Below are positions 13,759 through 26,887 of a DNA stretch of 64,000 nt, in pieces (position 1 is the first letter of the stretch; every line of letters starts with the position of its first letter). Source of the stretch: Reticulascus tulasneorum (lineage: Eukaryota > Ascomycota > Sordariomycetes > Glomerellales > Reticulascaceae); assembly GCA_001557505.1 (NCBI GenBank), contig LSAX01000004.1:3224001-3288000 (forward strand), given 5' to 3'. The translations under genes were made by a program, and so were the position numbers. The notes beneath the pieces are model-generated. The model ran no database searches and was not told the DNA's origin. It saw nothing but the letters and a program-made list of their open reading frames with translations.

Positions 13759-15209
13759 ATGGCAGCTCGATCACCCCCCTCCGAACCCTTGGTGGTGATA
13801 CTAGGCTCAACGGGAACCGGAAAGTCAGAGGTTAGTTTGCAGAGTATAAATCGTGAAGCATCACAAACCACTAAATCTCGTTGAAGCTTGCGGTAGAGCT
13901 CGCGACTCGGTTCAGAGGCGAGATCATCAACGCAGATGCCATGCAAATGTACAAGGGCCTGCCCATCATCACGAACAAAATCATCATCGACGAACGGCGG
14001 GGCATCCCTCACCACCTGCTCGACCACATCGGCCTCGACCAGCCGACGTGGGACGTCGACGATTTTAAGCTCGAGGCGAATAAAGTCATCCGAGAGATTC
14101 GCAGCAGGGGGAACCTCCCGATCGTCGTCGGCGGCACGCACTACTACACAAATGCGCTGCTGTTCGAGGACATCCTGGTTGGGCCGGAGGAGAAGGAGTC
14201 GACGATGCACCCCATTCTGCAGGAGTCTACGGAAACCATACTGGCAAAACTGAAAGAGGTTGACCCGGCCATGGCTGATCGATGGCATCCAAATGACCGC
14301 CGGAAGATCATGCGATCCTTGGAGATTTATCTGAATCATGGGAGGCCCGCATCAGAAATTTATGCTGAGCAGCGAATGCGCAAGACACATGGAGGTAGCC
14401 CGAGCGGCTCTGACCCCAAGAGTCCCTGGCAGTCATTGCTGTTCTGGGTCTACTCAGATCCCGAGGTTTTGAAGGACCGCTTGGACAAACGAATCGATAA
14501 GATGCTTGACAACGGTCTAATTGCCGAAACACAGGAGATGTTCGAGCACTTGCAAGCCAGGCGTAAAGCGGGCGAACAAGTAGACTTCACCCGAGGCATC
14601 TGGCAATCGATTGGATTTAAAGAGTTTGAGCCCTTCTTGATTCTCACCAACTCATCGCCGGTCGACGATGCTGAGTCTACTGAACTGAAGACGACATGCC
14701 TGGAGAGCATGAAAGCTGCAACACGCCAGTATGCCAAATATCAAACTCGCTGGATCAAAACAAAGGTCGTGCCGCTCCTTCAGGAGCAGGACGAGGCAAT
14801 GGACCACCTCTTCGTCATGGACAGCACAGATATCTCCCAGTGGAGTACCGCTGTCCTTGACCCGGCCGTCTCCGTGGCGCGACAATTTCTAGATGGCAAA
14901 CTTCTACCCATCCCGGCGGACATGTCCGAGCGGGCACGAGAAGTGCTCGCTGCTGCAGCGACGCTTCCTCAGCGCACGCCATGCCGCAGGACTTGTGATA
15001 TATGTCATACAACGATTGTCACCGAGGAGGAATGGCATAGGCATATCCGGGGGCAGAAGCACAGCCGAAACCAGCGGAAGACTCGGAGGCTGGCCGTAGC
15101 TGCCAGCCGTCCAATGGCCGTCGTGCCGGCGAGGTCGCCGAAAGACGACGAAGGTGGAGAGAGCAGATTGTCGAGCCCAGATTTGAGTCAGCTGGAGCTT
15201 CTCCATTGA
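13759..15209 (+). CDS. MOD5: tRNA dimethylallyltransferase (isopentenyltransferase)
   Basis: Two exons, 13759-13830 and 13887-15209, intron 56 nt (gttagt...ttgaag, an unusual AAG acceptor). Exon 1 supplies the P-loop region VVILGSTGTGKSE directly before LAVELATRFRGEIINADAMQ in exon 2. Predicted 464 residues. Further family blocks: the DAMQMYKG substrate motif, HHLLDHI, GGTHYYTNALL and RGIWQSIGFKEF. The C-terminus has a C2H2 matrin-type zinc finger (CDICHTTI ... HIRGQKHS, about 393-418), found in eukaryotic MOD5/TRIT1 and absent from most bacterial MiaA. The enzyme transfers dimethylallyl from DMAPP to A37 of tRNAs reading UNN codons, in cytosol, nucleus and mitochondria. An alternative upstream ATG at 13748 is in another frame. 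Confidence 0.93.
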
Positions 15210-15793
15210 ATAAGCTTAACAGTCATGCTGACTGTGCTGTTTCCTACCTTGCTTGGCTAGTGGCTCATCCTGCAGACATACCGCAACGCGATTATTCCCA
15301 CACAGCAGCCCTGTCTGCAAAGCAGCGATAGGTCCACAAGGGGATCGAGTATTGTGTCAGGCCCTGCGTTTGACAGCGCTTGCAGGCACATCTGCTCAGT
15401 ATGTAACTTGTCCGCACAGTTCGATACGTGCTGTTAGCCCGGCCTGTATATTCAGCCTCTCTCGGCAAGCTCTACATTACTTACCAGTGATCCCTGATGC
15501 TTGTGATGTGTTGAGAGCTGTCATGGAAGAAGACCGGTTGTTTGTGACCACCTTCATGTTTTCTACCCATATATGTCCAATTGTGTGTTCCTAGTCGGGG
15601 GTTTGACTGGAGGCTATGGGCCTTACAATGCAACGTAACTCGGTGAAGGACATCACCTATGTTCTGAGCAGGTCTAGGTTTCTCCTTTCCGATTTTGAGT
15701 AATCTACTCCGTAATCCATGCAAAAATAACTACAATACTTTGAAAACCTGGATATTCAATTCACCCAGCCCACTCATCACTCTGGTAAAGACC
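15210..15793. other. Convergent 3' intergenic region
   Basis: About 580 bp between the stop codons of the isopentenyltransferase (+) and homoaconitase (-) genes. It should carry both 3' UTRs; no gene seen. Confidence 0.5.
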
Positions 15794-18186
15794 TCATTTC
15801 TCAATCTCGCGCTTCACCCATTTCTCCAACCCACCACATGCAAGAATATCCTGCACATTCGGCGGCAGCTCCCCGACCTTGACATCCCACGTCTGGCCCC
15901 CCTTCTCTGTAACGACAATCTTGCTCCTCCTCACATCCCAAAGCAGCTTCCAGCCCGTGCGTCTTGTCAACATCTTCTCCCCGTCGCCCTTGAACGTCTC
16001 CCGTAACCGCTGTACTAGCTTTGGTGACTCCACGCCCATGAGCCCGTTATTGATGCTGTTGCGACTGAAGATGTTGCCGAAGCTGCCCGCGACTACGAGC
16101 GGGATCTTCTTTGCCAGTATCGCCGTCGCAGCCTGCTCGCGCGAGCTGCCTGTTCCAAAGTTGAAGCCCGAGACGAGGATATCGCCTGCTTGGACGGTGG
16201 TGCGGAATGCCGGGTCGTAGTTTTCCATGCAGACTTCTGCCATCTTTTCGACAGGTAAGTTGTCTTGATAGGTGTACTTCCCAGGATAGATGCCATCCGT
16301 ATTGAGGTTGTCTGCGTCGCAGAAGACGATCTCGCCTTCGATCTTTTCAGGGAAGCCTGGGAGCACGTCTGTGAGCGTCTCCTCTTCACTGGAAGTGGCT
16401 GTTTCTCCAACTTGCGAGCCGACTATACCCTGCTCGGATTCGGTAATGATGCCTTCTGCTTGTGAAATGAGTTTCTCGAGCGCCTCCTCAATACTGACTG
16501 CTTGGTCGGCTACCAAGTCACCGGTCCCTTCACCAATGATTACTTTTTCAACGCCGTCTGGTTTCTGATACCAACCAGGCCCAGCAATCCGTCCCTTAAT
16601 AGCGCTTGCCGCTACGATTGCTGGGCTGGCCAGGTAGGCTTTCGCAGCAGTAGAGCCCATGCGGCCCTTATAGTTTCGATTACTGGCGCTTATTCCCGTC
16701 TCGCCCGGCTCGAGTAGGCCAGTTCCGAGTCCAATACAAGGCCCACAACCAGCTGGCAGACTTTGTGCTCCAGCATCCAGGAGAATTTGCCAGTCGCCTG
16801 CCTCTTCGGCGGCTTCTTGTTCCGGCAATGAGGCTGCTGCGATGTAAAAGCTAACACCAGGGGCAATCTTTGGCACTACGCCATCCTTCGCGGCCTCGCG
16901 AAATACTCTCGCTGCCGCTTCGAAGTCGGATGCTCTTGAGTTAGTGCATGAGACAAGGTAAGCCTTGTCGATCTTGATGTCTTGCGGCTCCAGGTCGCGC
17001 AAAGGGGTCGCGACCTTGACCGAGTTCGGCCCGGCTACAAAAGGCGATAATGTAGAAAGGTTTAAATAGATTGACTTGGCGTATGTAGCCCCTTGATCCG
17101 CCACCAGTTGGTTATCTAGTAGCTCGTTCACCCGGTCGTGGCTGAAACGCCCTTTGGCACCAAGACCGGGATTCATCATTGCCGATATCGTTGCCTTCGC
17201 TTTTAACCAAGACACCAAAACCGAGTCGATGGGAAAGAGACCTGCTAAGGCTCCCCATTCCGTCGTCATGTTAGATATGGTGAGGCGGTCATCAACTGGT
17301 ATGCTCCGCATCGTCTGTTCGGACCCAGTAAACTCGATTGCATGGTTTAGAACATCATCATTGTTGAATAATCCGCAGAGGGCAACAATGACATCTTTGC
17401 CGTGGACCCCCGGAGGCATGATACCGGTTAGAGTCACCTTTGCAATCGGCGGGATTTGCCACCATGTCCGGCCGGTCGCCCATATGCTCGCCGCATCCGT
17501 CCGCACCACGGGGGTTCCTAGACAACCAATGCCGCCATACATATTGCTGTGCGAATCAGATGCAACGCATACGGTCCCAGGCCATGCATATCCTTCCTCG
17601 ACCATGATTTGATGTCCTATCCCGCGGCCGGCAGGGTATGAATCGCAGCCATGCTTGCGTGCAAACTCCTGGATCAACCTATATTTCTTCAAATTCGACT
17701 CGCTCGTGTTCTGAATATCATGGTCCAATGTGATAACGACCTGGCGGTTGTCATGTATCTTGGTTGCCCCGATCGAATGAAACTTGGTTGCCACAGGAAA
17801 TGAATTGTCGTGGGTCATGCAGTGTTGAGGAGCAATCGTGACGTAGTCGCCAGCCCGAACCTTCTTGCCGGGGGGCAGGCCAAGCGAGTACCGTTGCACA
17901 ATCTTCTCGGTCAGAGTTTGCGGACTTTGTGTCGAGGTCTGGGAGGTGGAAAGAAGATCCGCCATGGGGGCGGAATTTTCGAGCTGTGAGTGAAAGGCAT
18001 TCTGGCGGAGTCGCGCCGTTGTGCTGTAGCTAGCACTTTGGACAGATCGAGTAACAGGCAATCGTCGAGATGGCAATTGGCGGTAACAGAGAGCAGCTTG
18101 AATAGCCGCAGCTCTTCTCTGCGTCCAGGTCAGTCTCGGGAAAGTACTCTTTGAAAGGCAGGCGGACTTACGATTGGAAGCATCAT
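15794..18186 (-). CDS. LYS4: Homoaconitase, mitochondrial
   Basis: Two exons, 18172-18186 (MMLPI) and 15794-18118, intron 53 nt (gtaagt ... ctgac ... cgcag). Predicted 779 residues. The N-terminus is rich in Arg, Ser and Ala with no acidic residues ([19 protein letters not shown]...), a mitochondrial presequence. The aconitase fold follows with [32 protein letters not shown], and the [4Fe-4S] ligands in [11 protein letters not shown] and [10 protein letters not shown]; the swivel domain has [18 protein letters not shown]. The [13 protein letters not shown] form and the Lys4-like lid separate it from aconitase and from isopropylmalate isomerase. It converts homocitrate/cis-homoaconitate to homoisocitrate in the alpha-aminoadipate route to lysine. 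A linker rich in Glu/Ser (about 605-640) separates the two halves. Confidence 0.95.
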
Positions 18187-20807
18187 GGCGGGTCAATGGC
18201 ACGTCCAACCATTGCCTTCTTCGTGGTTTAATACTCTCCTGCCACGGCTCGTCCCAAGTGCCGACTATGTGTCGCCGGATTGGCTATTTCGATCCGGCTT
18301 CGAAGGAGCTGGGAACATCTAAACGAAATGATGCCTTTGACTCGCTCGATGTGTCTTGGCTCGTGACTTGGGGGGGAAAAAATTATGTTCGGCGACAAAA
18401 GTGGCGCACCAAACCTTGTCGCGGGGCTCAATCGATCAATCAATTGACCACATCCCATTGGCTGCAATCAGTCCCGCCTGATATGTATGCAAGTACCGAA
18501 GATGGAGTGCAAATTCCCCAAAACAGCCAACATTATAAAGTAAGATAAAAAAGGCCGCAAAATTTACATTCCCATTGCCAACCATCCCTGCCTCATGTTC
18601 CGGCTGTTTTTCTTGTTTTGTCGCTCTTCTACACAAATCATTGCTAGTACAGAGGTATTCGGAGGTCGCTGGCCATCATCGTGAGGGCTGAAGTTTACTG
18701 TAGCAGTGATCGAATGAGTGTACTGCGTAGGTAATTAGTGGTATACTTGTCTGGTCCTTGGGAGGCCACTTGATGGGTTTTGGCACCTATGACTAGGTAT
18801 CTATGCCTGCATTTGCGTGGGGGATTCTGTTAGTTTAGAGCGCACATCTGAATCTGATCTCTTTTGTTAAGTATCCTCCACACTGGGATTTCAGCCTTTC
18901 CCCAGATAAGGTACTGCGTATGTGCATACCCCAAACGATCAAGATTTCTCCAATAGACGGAGTCATGTGTCTTCAGCGGCACGTCCGCATGAGGCACACT
19001 GACCGTAGTGCGACGTACGTATGTCTGTAGTTGCATCCAATGATGTTTCAAGGTCGCATCCCGCTCACCTCATTCCATCACTCCTACATATGTACAGTGA
19101 ACTTCAGCCCTCTCGGTGGTGGTCAGCGACCTCCTAATACCTCTGTACCTGAGGTGTATCATGATCGTGCTTTGACTTCTAGTATCTCTCTCTGCTGTAG
19201 CCAGCCATGACCATGGTGACGAGCGAGGGGGCAGGACTCTCGCTTTTAAACAGCGCACTAACTAGCACACAGCTACATACACAGCTAAGTTAAGCACGTG
19301 CATATTGTGAGCGTGCACGACCTTGAGATCTCAAGGCATAGGTCGGCCTCGGTCTGATCCAACTCCGACAGTCACCACTTATACTAGGCAGTGGAGGGTC
19401 AGTGAACATTGGAACCCCCCCCCCCTCCCCCTCTACAATGCTCTCCTCATTCTCATCTCATCTCATCTCATCTTCTTACCTCCCAACTTTGCTTGATTGC
19501 CTAATGTACCCTTCCACAGCATAAGTACTCACACATGCATCTCTGTCAACGGAAGCTGAAGTAAAGGTCAACGCCGCAATGCCTCCCCTTCCGGCCCCCG
19601 GCGACGCCTTTGTGTCTTGTGCCCAGTTTGCCAGGGGATAATTGGCCCGCCGGTCTCCCGCGTATTCGCGATCGAAAACTATCCGGATACGAGAGATGCC
19701 CATTAGATTGCCTTCCTTTTGTTGTCGGTTCCGAGTATGTACATGCATATTTCTTCTCCTGGTAGGGCTGGCTGTGGACGACACAAACTACTACAAACTA
19801 TCGCACTACTAACCTAGTTAATTATTGCCAGCCTCTCCCTGGCGGAATGCTCAGGTAACAAGGCACCAACGAGACCGAAAGCGAGCCCTCCAACCATCAT
19901 AGGCTATCTGTGTATGTACCTACTCCATACATATGTACTGATGTATGTGCGCCTCGCACTCCCACTCTTTCTCCGCCCGTGCAATATTGATAGCTCCGCC
20001 GCTGGTGCGGCCATACATATGCAACTGCGGAGCCTCTAGTTGCCGAAGGAGGTTTCTGCATAAGCAGCGGCCTATGACTCTTCGGGTGCGCCTCGCCTCG
20101 CATCCTCATCATGTCACTGCCTTTTTCGACCACTTGAACCTTCATCATCTCTGGTACTTATAGTCCGTAATTCCGACATCCTCCTAAGCAAACGCACCCA
20201 CCACCTGTCCCCTTTGGTCGCGTGCGTGTCCTCAGGTTCTTCGTCCAACTCCCCAGTATATCCCGCGCACACTCGGACCCGCGGAACGCGCAATTCCATC
20301 GTTCATTCTTATCACTTCGGTACCGTCGCTAAATGCCCCTAATCCGGTGGACTTTGGACTTGGCCTGTCAGCCACGCCAGGCAGACAGCATATTAAATTG
20401 CGAAAATCGACCACCACCACCGCCGCCCGCCCACGAATCTCTCCGGAACCTGACAGGCCCTGAAGCTCACACGTCGTAAGGAGCTGGCAGGGTTCTTTCG
20501 TTTTTGGCTTGCTTCCACGCGTCAAGGCTGGATTACTGTATTAAAGACATCCGGTGCTGCCCCTCACATCCCACCTCCTCGCCACTGCACGCATCCGTTC
20601 AAGTGTAAAGTCTCGGTAGCCAACCTTAATCGTTTGTGGGTTCAGGTTTCCCTTGATAAAGATTATAGAGGGCCCGTGCCTAGCCGCAGCGCCTACGGTG
20701 CCTGAGCCTTGGCGACTGACGCAGTGAGAAGAACGAAACCACCACACCCCCCCCCCCTCCCCTCCTAATTTTGGAATCCCACTTCGCGCATTCGTCTGTC
20801 GCATCAG
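18187..20807. promoter_or_regulatory. Divergent promoter region homoaconitase / Zn2Cys6 regulator
   Basis: About 2.6 kb between two divergent starts. It holds poly-C runs near 19411 and 20747, a short (TCATC) repeat at about 19452-19472, and many repeated TACATA/TATGTA-like tracts. A TGACTCG at about 18343 differs by one base from the Gcn4/Cpc1 site TGACTCA, which would suit an amino-acid biosynthetic gene, but one mismatch is not evidence. No gene seen. Confidence 0.45.
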
Positions 20808-23276
20808 ATGATGGAGGCGCATCGTCGGAATCCGACATCGTCTCAAATGAGCTCCTTTTCTAACCACCACAAGAGTAACCGGGTCTTGGCCTGCGTGCTA
20901 TGTCAACATCGAAAGATAAAGTGTGACCGGAACACTCCGTGTTCCAACTGTCTAAAGGTGCGCCTCATGGCAATGTTCAACCCTTGAGCCTATCCGAGCA
21001 TCCCGACCGCTGACATCGTCCCAGGCCAACGTAACCTGCACTCCTTCCACACCCGCCCCGGCTCGAAAGAGAAGGAGGCCGAATCAGGACTTGCAAGAGA
21101 GGCTGGCAAGATGCGAGCAATTGCTTAAGCAGTATGCTTCCGGCTCCGTCCCTCCCTCGTCTGCAGACTCCACTGCCGGCTCGACATCACCTCCCAACCT
21201 CACACCCTCGGCGGCCGTCCCGCAACTAAGCCTGCCCCAACTGGGCACACAAGAACGCCAGGTGAAAGAACCTCAGGCCAAGCCGGTGCCGCAAAGGCAG
21301 CTATCGTCGCCGGCTCCCATCACCGATAGCGCCGCCAGCAACTGGCAACCTGCCGGGAAGATCGTCGTTCAGGATGGTAGCGTCAGGTTCATGGACAGCT
21401 ACCTCTGGGCAAGCATCCATGACCAGGTAAGTCACCACTCCGTCCCTCCTCTCCTACTGCCTGGCCCGACTCTATCATCATCCAACCCGGGCCATCCGGA
21501 TCCCAACAACGTACTAACCTGATACCTACAGTTACAGGCCATGCGGGAGATCGTAGAGTCCGAAGACATGGAGGATCAGAGTGTTTTTGGCTCGGACGCA
21601 GTGACGCCCGATGATAACATGGATCTTCTCCTCAACGACATCGCCGCCATCGATTTGGAGGATGTCCAGCCGGAGCCAATACAGGTTTTCAGACTCTGGC
21701 AAATCTTCCTTGAGAGAGTCAATCCGATTACCAAACTCATCCATGTTCCGACGGTCCAGCCAAATATTGTCCAAGCAGCAGCGAACCACTCGAGCCTCCC
21801 AAACAATATCCAGGCCCTGCTCTTTTCCATATACACGATGGCCGCGGTCACAATGACGGAGGCAGAGTCCAGGCAGATGCTAGACATGCCAAGGGAGGAA
21901 GCATTGAAAAAGTTCACTGCCGGTGTCAAAGCGGCGCTGACCAAAGTAAACTTCTTGAAGAACCATGATATGATTACCTTGCAGGCTTTGGTGATTTATT
22001 TGGTATGAGCACCGGATCCCTCGCATGTGCCGGGCTTCGTTTACTAATCCGGTTACAGATCAGTCTCCAGGGGCGCTACAACCGTCATGCCGCTTGGGTA
22101 TTCAGCGGCGTCCTGATTAGAATTGCTCAGAAAATGGGTCTTCACCGGGACGGGGAACTGCTGAGTCTCACCCCGTTCGAGACTGAGATGCGACGAAGAC
22201 TCTGGTGGCAGATCATAATGCTGGATTCCAAATACGCCATGACGTCAGGCTTCAGTGAGACTTTGCTCCCGTTGAGCTGGGACACCAAGTTGCCGCAGAA
22301 CGTGAACGACGCGGACCTCTTTCCTGGATCCACGGAGCCAATTCAACCGCGAGAAGGGCCAACCGAGATGGTCTTCTGCTTGCTTCTCTACGAGCTGGGC
22401 AACTTTGTTGTCAGGAGTCATGCTATTCCTGGTTTCGAGGCTGTCGTCCTCAGCAACAACGAGGAGGATAAGACGGAGAAAATAGCTGCGTACAGAAATA
22501 TTGTAGACACCCTCGAAGCCCGCCTCATGGAGCTTGAGGATCGATTCTGTGACGTGTCAGTTGGAGGTATACACGTCGTAGCATCCAAACTGCGGCCAAT
22601 GATCATCACCAAAATCCGCTCCATGATGGTCCCGATGAAAGAGCAGCCGGAGTGGGGCACCGAGATCCAGACCCCTCAAGACAACATATTCAAGATTGCC
22701 CTCACGAGCAACGAGCACAACATCCTTTCGTATGGACAAATGGCGGAACTGGGGTTTATCTGGTTCTTCAAGCTTCATTTCCAGGTCGAGATCTTTGCCG
22801 TCATGATCGGCCAACTCTACAAGAAGCCAACGGGTTTATTGGCTGATCGTGCGTGGAAACTGATCGATCAAGTATACACATATCACGAGGAGCTGAACGA
22901 CACGACGCAGCGGAACAACTCGGCACTTGGAATGTTCGTCTTGAAGGCCTGGCGAGCGCGCGAACGGAACTTCCTCCAGCTTGGAATACCGTACCAGACT
23001 CCAGTTTGCATCCCTAAGCTGCAGGCGAGTTTGCCTCAACCTTCGAGTTCCGATTACTCGTCGTCGATGGAGCCGTCCCCGAAGCAACCATTGAAGATGG
23101 AAACGCCGGCGGGACAGTCAGATATAATGATGGATCAGCTTCTGGGCGGGTTTCTCGATGCTACGGCGTTGGACTGGGATATGTGGGCTGATTTCGGAGG
23201 TCAAGGCACTGGCGCGCAGACAACGGCAGCGGCCTTTGGTGGGTTTGGGACATTCACACCTAACACGAACTGGTAG
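20808..23276 (+). CDS. Zn2Cys6 fungal-specific transcription factor
   Basis: Four exons: 20808-20957, 21025-21426, 21532-22002, 22059-23276 (introns 67, 105 and 56 nt, all phase 0). Predicted 746 residues. The Zn2Cys6 cluster spans the first intron: ACVLCQHRKIKCDRNTPCSNCLK in exon 1 continues ANVTC in exon 2, giving C-x2-C-x6-C-x5-C-x2-C-x6-C at about residues 29-55. It is followed by a basic linker ARKRRRPNQ and a short coiled-coil (LQERLARCEQLLKQY). The central region (about 230-560) is the fungal-specific transcription factor domain, seen in QKMGLHRDGE and EMRRRLWWQIIMLDSKYAM. The C-terminus is rich in Gly, Ala and Thr and could activate. Targets are unknown; the neighbouring MFS transporter on the same strand is a candidate. 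Exon 3 could also start 6 nt later. Confidence 0.92.
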
Positions 23277-24810
23277 TTCTTTGGGTACGGGAGTCTTTGG
23301 CATAAGATACCTGGGTTAAGTGGGTTTCCCACGCGATGTAGGAAAGGTTAGATCTCTATCTGTTGGGCGCCGCTGTCTCCCCTCTTTAAGGATATGGGCA
23401 TGGTTTGGGATCAGGGACTACTAAATCTCCTCATGTATAGTAACGCAACGCTGATACAGTGTACCATCACATCATCTCTTATGATTTAATGATAAGAAGA
23501 TACAGAGCTCGAACATTGAGTGAACAGACCCCAAGACCCGGCGCGACCCAGATTTTTGGCAAGGCTGAAAGTAGCCGAAGTGAGCGCCACCAAGCGACCA
23601 GGGGATCGCATTCGCTAAGAACCGGCGCAGGGGTTTGTTAGTGGGGGGTGTTGTCATGAGGCGTTTCCGAAATGCATTTTTGACTCATTTTGGCTGCATG
23701 TTTACGACGACCAACGGATCAGACGGCACTAGCATATTAGACCGCAATCAGCCATTTCCATCCACTTCCCCCGAGTTTTCCCTTATCAATCAGCCCTACA
23801 TAGCCAGATGCATCCCTGGAAGCCTGGGAGAAATGGCAGGTCAAAGAATCCAGGGCATGGCTCGAGCCGCGGGGATGAAACGATTCTTGGCACGGTTGTC
23901 TGCCGGATCTTGGACTTTTCAATTCGGCATATGGCAAAAGGCAAAACATATAGGACAGCCTGGAGCAGGCGTAGCACTCGGTTAGGGTCCGAGGCAGATT
24001 AGCAGAGGACGGGATGTAATTAGGGGCAGGAATTCGGGGAAATTCTGTGCTGGCCAGCCCACTTAGATAGATTGGAGTTCGGAGAAACACAGAAAACCAT
24101 CCCTCCCATCCCTCCCACTGGGAATCCCAACAGCGATGCACCATGCGCAGATGGACCAACAGAGAAGAGCGAGCAAGTCTCCAATTCGCTCGTGAGTCGG
24201 ACAAATGGCCTCGTGGCCAGCTGCGGAAACGCCGAGACCAAGCAGCCCGATGCGCCAGTAAGGCAGGACAGCTGCTGTGTGAGGCCGGACATTGGAGATA
24301 CCCGGTCACCCGACTCGGACCCAGTACTAGGTTTCGCAAGCGCCCAACCACTGCAGGTAGATCGCCAATGTCCGGCTCATTACCCTTTTGTTTCCAGGAG
24401 GCTGGCGCCCGGTTTTCCCTTCGCGCTGGGCCTAGCATGGATGCATTAGCTGATGTGCGCCGGCCCCGAGCTGGCAGGGAGAAGGGTATATATGCCAAGA
24501 CACGCGGCTCTTACGCATCGTTTCTCGGTAACCTGTGATGTTTCGTGCCCGAACTGTGCGAGATCTGCAGGCGTCGGGGTTCATGTTTGCTCTTCCTTCC
24601 AAACGCTACTTAAGTGATCTCGAGCTGGGTTTCACCACCGCCGGACTGGATAATTTTCGATCGAGGACTTAGAGAGGGTGATTGGCGTACTTCAGTTCCG
24701 TGACCGATTTGGAAAAAACCTCGTGGAAATCTGTGGCCTGGACTTCTGGACTGTTGTGGTATTGGCGAATGATAGGCAGCGGAGGACCGGTACTCAGGGA
24801 AACAGTCAAG
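23277..24810. other. Intergenic between regulator and MFS transporter
   Basis: About 1.5 kb, holding the 3' end of the regulator gene and the promoter of the MFS gene. Long frames on both strands at about 23.7-24.5 kb (253 and 131 codons) overlap each other, lack domains and show no splice structure; I treat them as chance. Confidence 0.5.
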
Positions 24811-26887
24811 ATGCTGTTCAGCAAGACCAAGAAGGGCGAGAAGGCGGGCGTGGTGATGGAGCCAACACCGGAAGCAACAAAACCATCTACACCAACGGCC
24901 GGCGATGCCACCGCAGACGAGCCAGCCTCAGATCCCCTGACCCAAACCGAGACAACCCGCTCCGAGCTCCAGAACTATCCCGCTGGCCTCAAGCTCTTCC
25001 TGATCATTCTCTCCATCTTCATTAGCATGTTCCTGGTCGCCCTGGTCGGTCCTCTCCCAGTCCCAGCACACCTCCTCCTCTCCTATGACCCGTTGGCTGC
25101 TACAGAACATGGACTAACACGCCTTAGGACCGCCTCATCATCGCGACCGCCATCCCGCAGATCACAGATGACTTCCGCTCCGTAACGGACATCGGCTGGT
25201 ACGGAAGCGCTTACCTCCTCTCCACCTGCGCCTGCCAGCTGCTGTTCGGCAAGTTCTACACCTTCTTCAACGTCAAGGTCGTCTTCCTCATCGCCATCTT
25301 TCTCTTCGAGGTCGGCAGCACTGTGTGCGGTGCCGCGCCCTCTTCGGTGGTGTTCATTATCGGGCGAGCGATCGCAGGTCTCGGTGCTGCGGGCATCACC
25401 TCCGGTGTGGTACGTCTTGCTCCCTTTAATCTCCTTTCACTGGCTATGCTAACATCCCCAGATCGTGATCCTAGTTGACGCAGTGCCCCTGCACGAGCGC
25501 CCTAAGTACCAAGGCCTCTTCGGCGCCATCTTCGGCGTCGCCTCCGTCACCGGGCCCCTCCTCGGCGGCGCCCTCACGACAAACGCAACCTGGCGATGGT
25601 GCTTCTATATCAACCTGCCGCTGGGCGGTGTGGCGCTCATCGTCATTGCCTTCATCCTCAAAGTCCCGGAGCGGGATACCAAGAATCTGAGCCTGAAGGC
25701 GAAGCTGGCACAGCTGGACTTCGCGGGCACAGCGGTCTTGGCCCCGGGAACCATATGTCTGCTGCTCTCCTTGCAATGGGGCGGGCTGGAGCACCCATGG
25801 AATGATGCGCGGATCGTAGCGATGCTCGTGCTGGCCGCTGTGCTGCTGATAGCATTCGTGCTAATTCAGGTCTTCTTGCCGAAAACGGCAACAATACCGC
25901 CTAGGATCTTTGTGCAACGGAGCATACTCGCCGGCTGCTGGTCGGCTCTCTGTATCGGATCCCAGATGATGGTTTTTGGTATGTCTTCCTCCTCTACTCC
26001 TGTTCTCAGCTCGATTTCTAACACTCTCAGTCTACTTCCTCCCTATCTGGTTCCAAGCCATTAAGGGCGAGTCCGCCATCGGCTCAGGCATCAAAACGCT
26101 CCCTCTTGTCCTTTCTATGGTCGCCGCCGCCATCCTGTCCGGCGTCACCATTTCGAAAATAGGGTACTACACGCCGGTCATGCTCGTAGGCTGCTGTTTC
26201 ATGTCTGTCGGCGCCGGCCTTCTCACCACTCTCAACGCAAACACCCCGCAAGCAAACTGGATCGGCTACCAGTTCTTATACGGCTTCGGCCTGGGGATGT
26301 CGTTCCAGGCCCCGAACATCGCGGCACAAACTGTTCTCCACCGGATAGATGTCCCAATTGGCACAAGCCTTATGTTTTTCTTTCAGTTACTCGGTGGAGC
26401 TGTCTTCATCTCCGTAGGGCAGAACGTGCTCAACAACCAGTTGCTGCAGCGACTGAGCGGCCTCCCCGGATTCACTCCCGAGTTCTTCAAAAATGCCGGT
26501 GCGACGACGTTGACACATCTGCCGGACGATGTCAGAGGCGTGGTGCTGGACGCGTACAACGAGTCATTGAGGAAGGTGTTCCAGGTGGGCCTCATTTTGG
26601 TCTGCTTGACTTTCTTTGGAGCCGCCGCGATGGAGTGGAAGAGCGTGAAGAAGAACAAGCCGACCAAGAAGGCGGATGCCGAAAAGGGGGAAAGCCAGGA
26701 GGAGAAGAAGATTGAAGAAGATGGAACGGATGTGGACGAGAAGCGGGTTGGGGAAGAGAAGGGGACGGATGGTTCGACCTTGGGACCAGATGCGGACGAG
26801 AAACGTGTCGAGGAGGACAAAGTGACGGTATCGACTTTAGGAACGAAGGAGGATGAGGGCAGGAAAAGTCCGGGAGGGACAAGATGA
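24811..26887 (+). CDS. MFS drug/metabolite efflux transporter (14-TM DHA type)
   Basis: Four exons: 24811-25044, 25128-25409, 25462-25978, 26031-26887. Splicing joins ISMFLVAL to [19 protein letters not shown] to IVILVDAV, and QMMVF to VYFLPIWFQ, all conserved joints of this family. Predicted 629 residues from the ATG at 24811, which has A at -3; an in-frame ATG at 24769 would add 14. Motif C of antiporters is visible in TM5 ([14 protein letters not shown]), followed by [13 protein letters not shown], typical of TC 2.A.1.3 exporters of drugs and fungal toxins at the plasma membrane. The substrate cannot be told. The cytosolic C-terminal tail is long and acidic, with two imperfect repeats around [12 protein letters not shown] and [12 protein letters not shown]. 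It follows the Zn2Cys6 gene in the same direction. Confidence 0.92.

Noticed and set aside
23737..24498. 253-codon minus-strand frame with overlapping plus-strand frames
   Set aside because: Arg/Ser/Pro-rich shadow-like text, no domain, no intron logic and competing frames on both strands; judged chance in GC-rich DNA.
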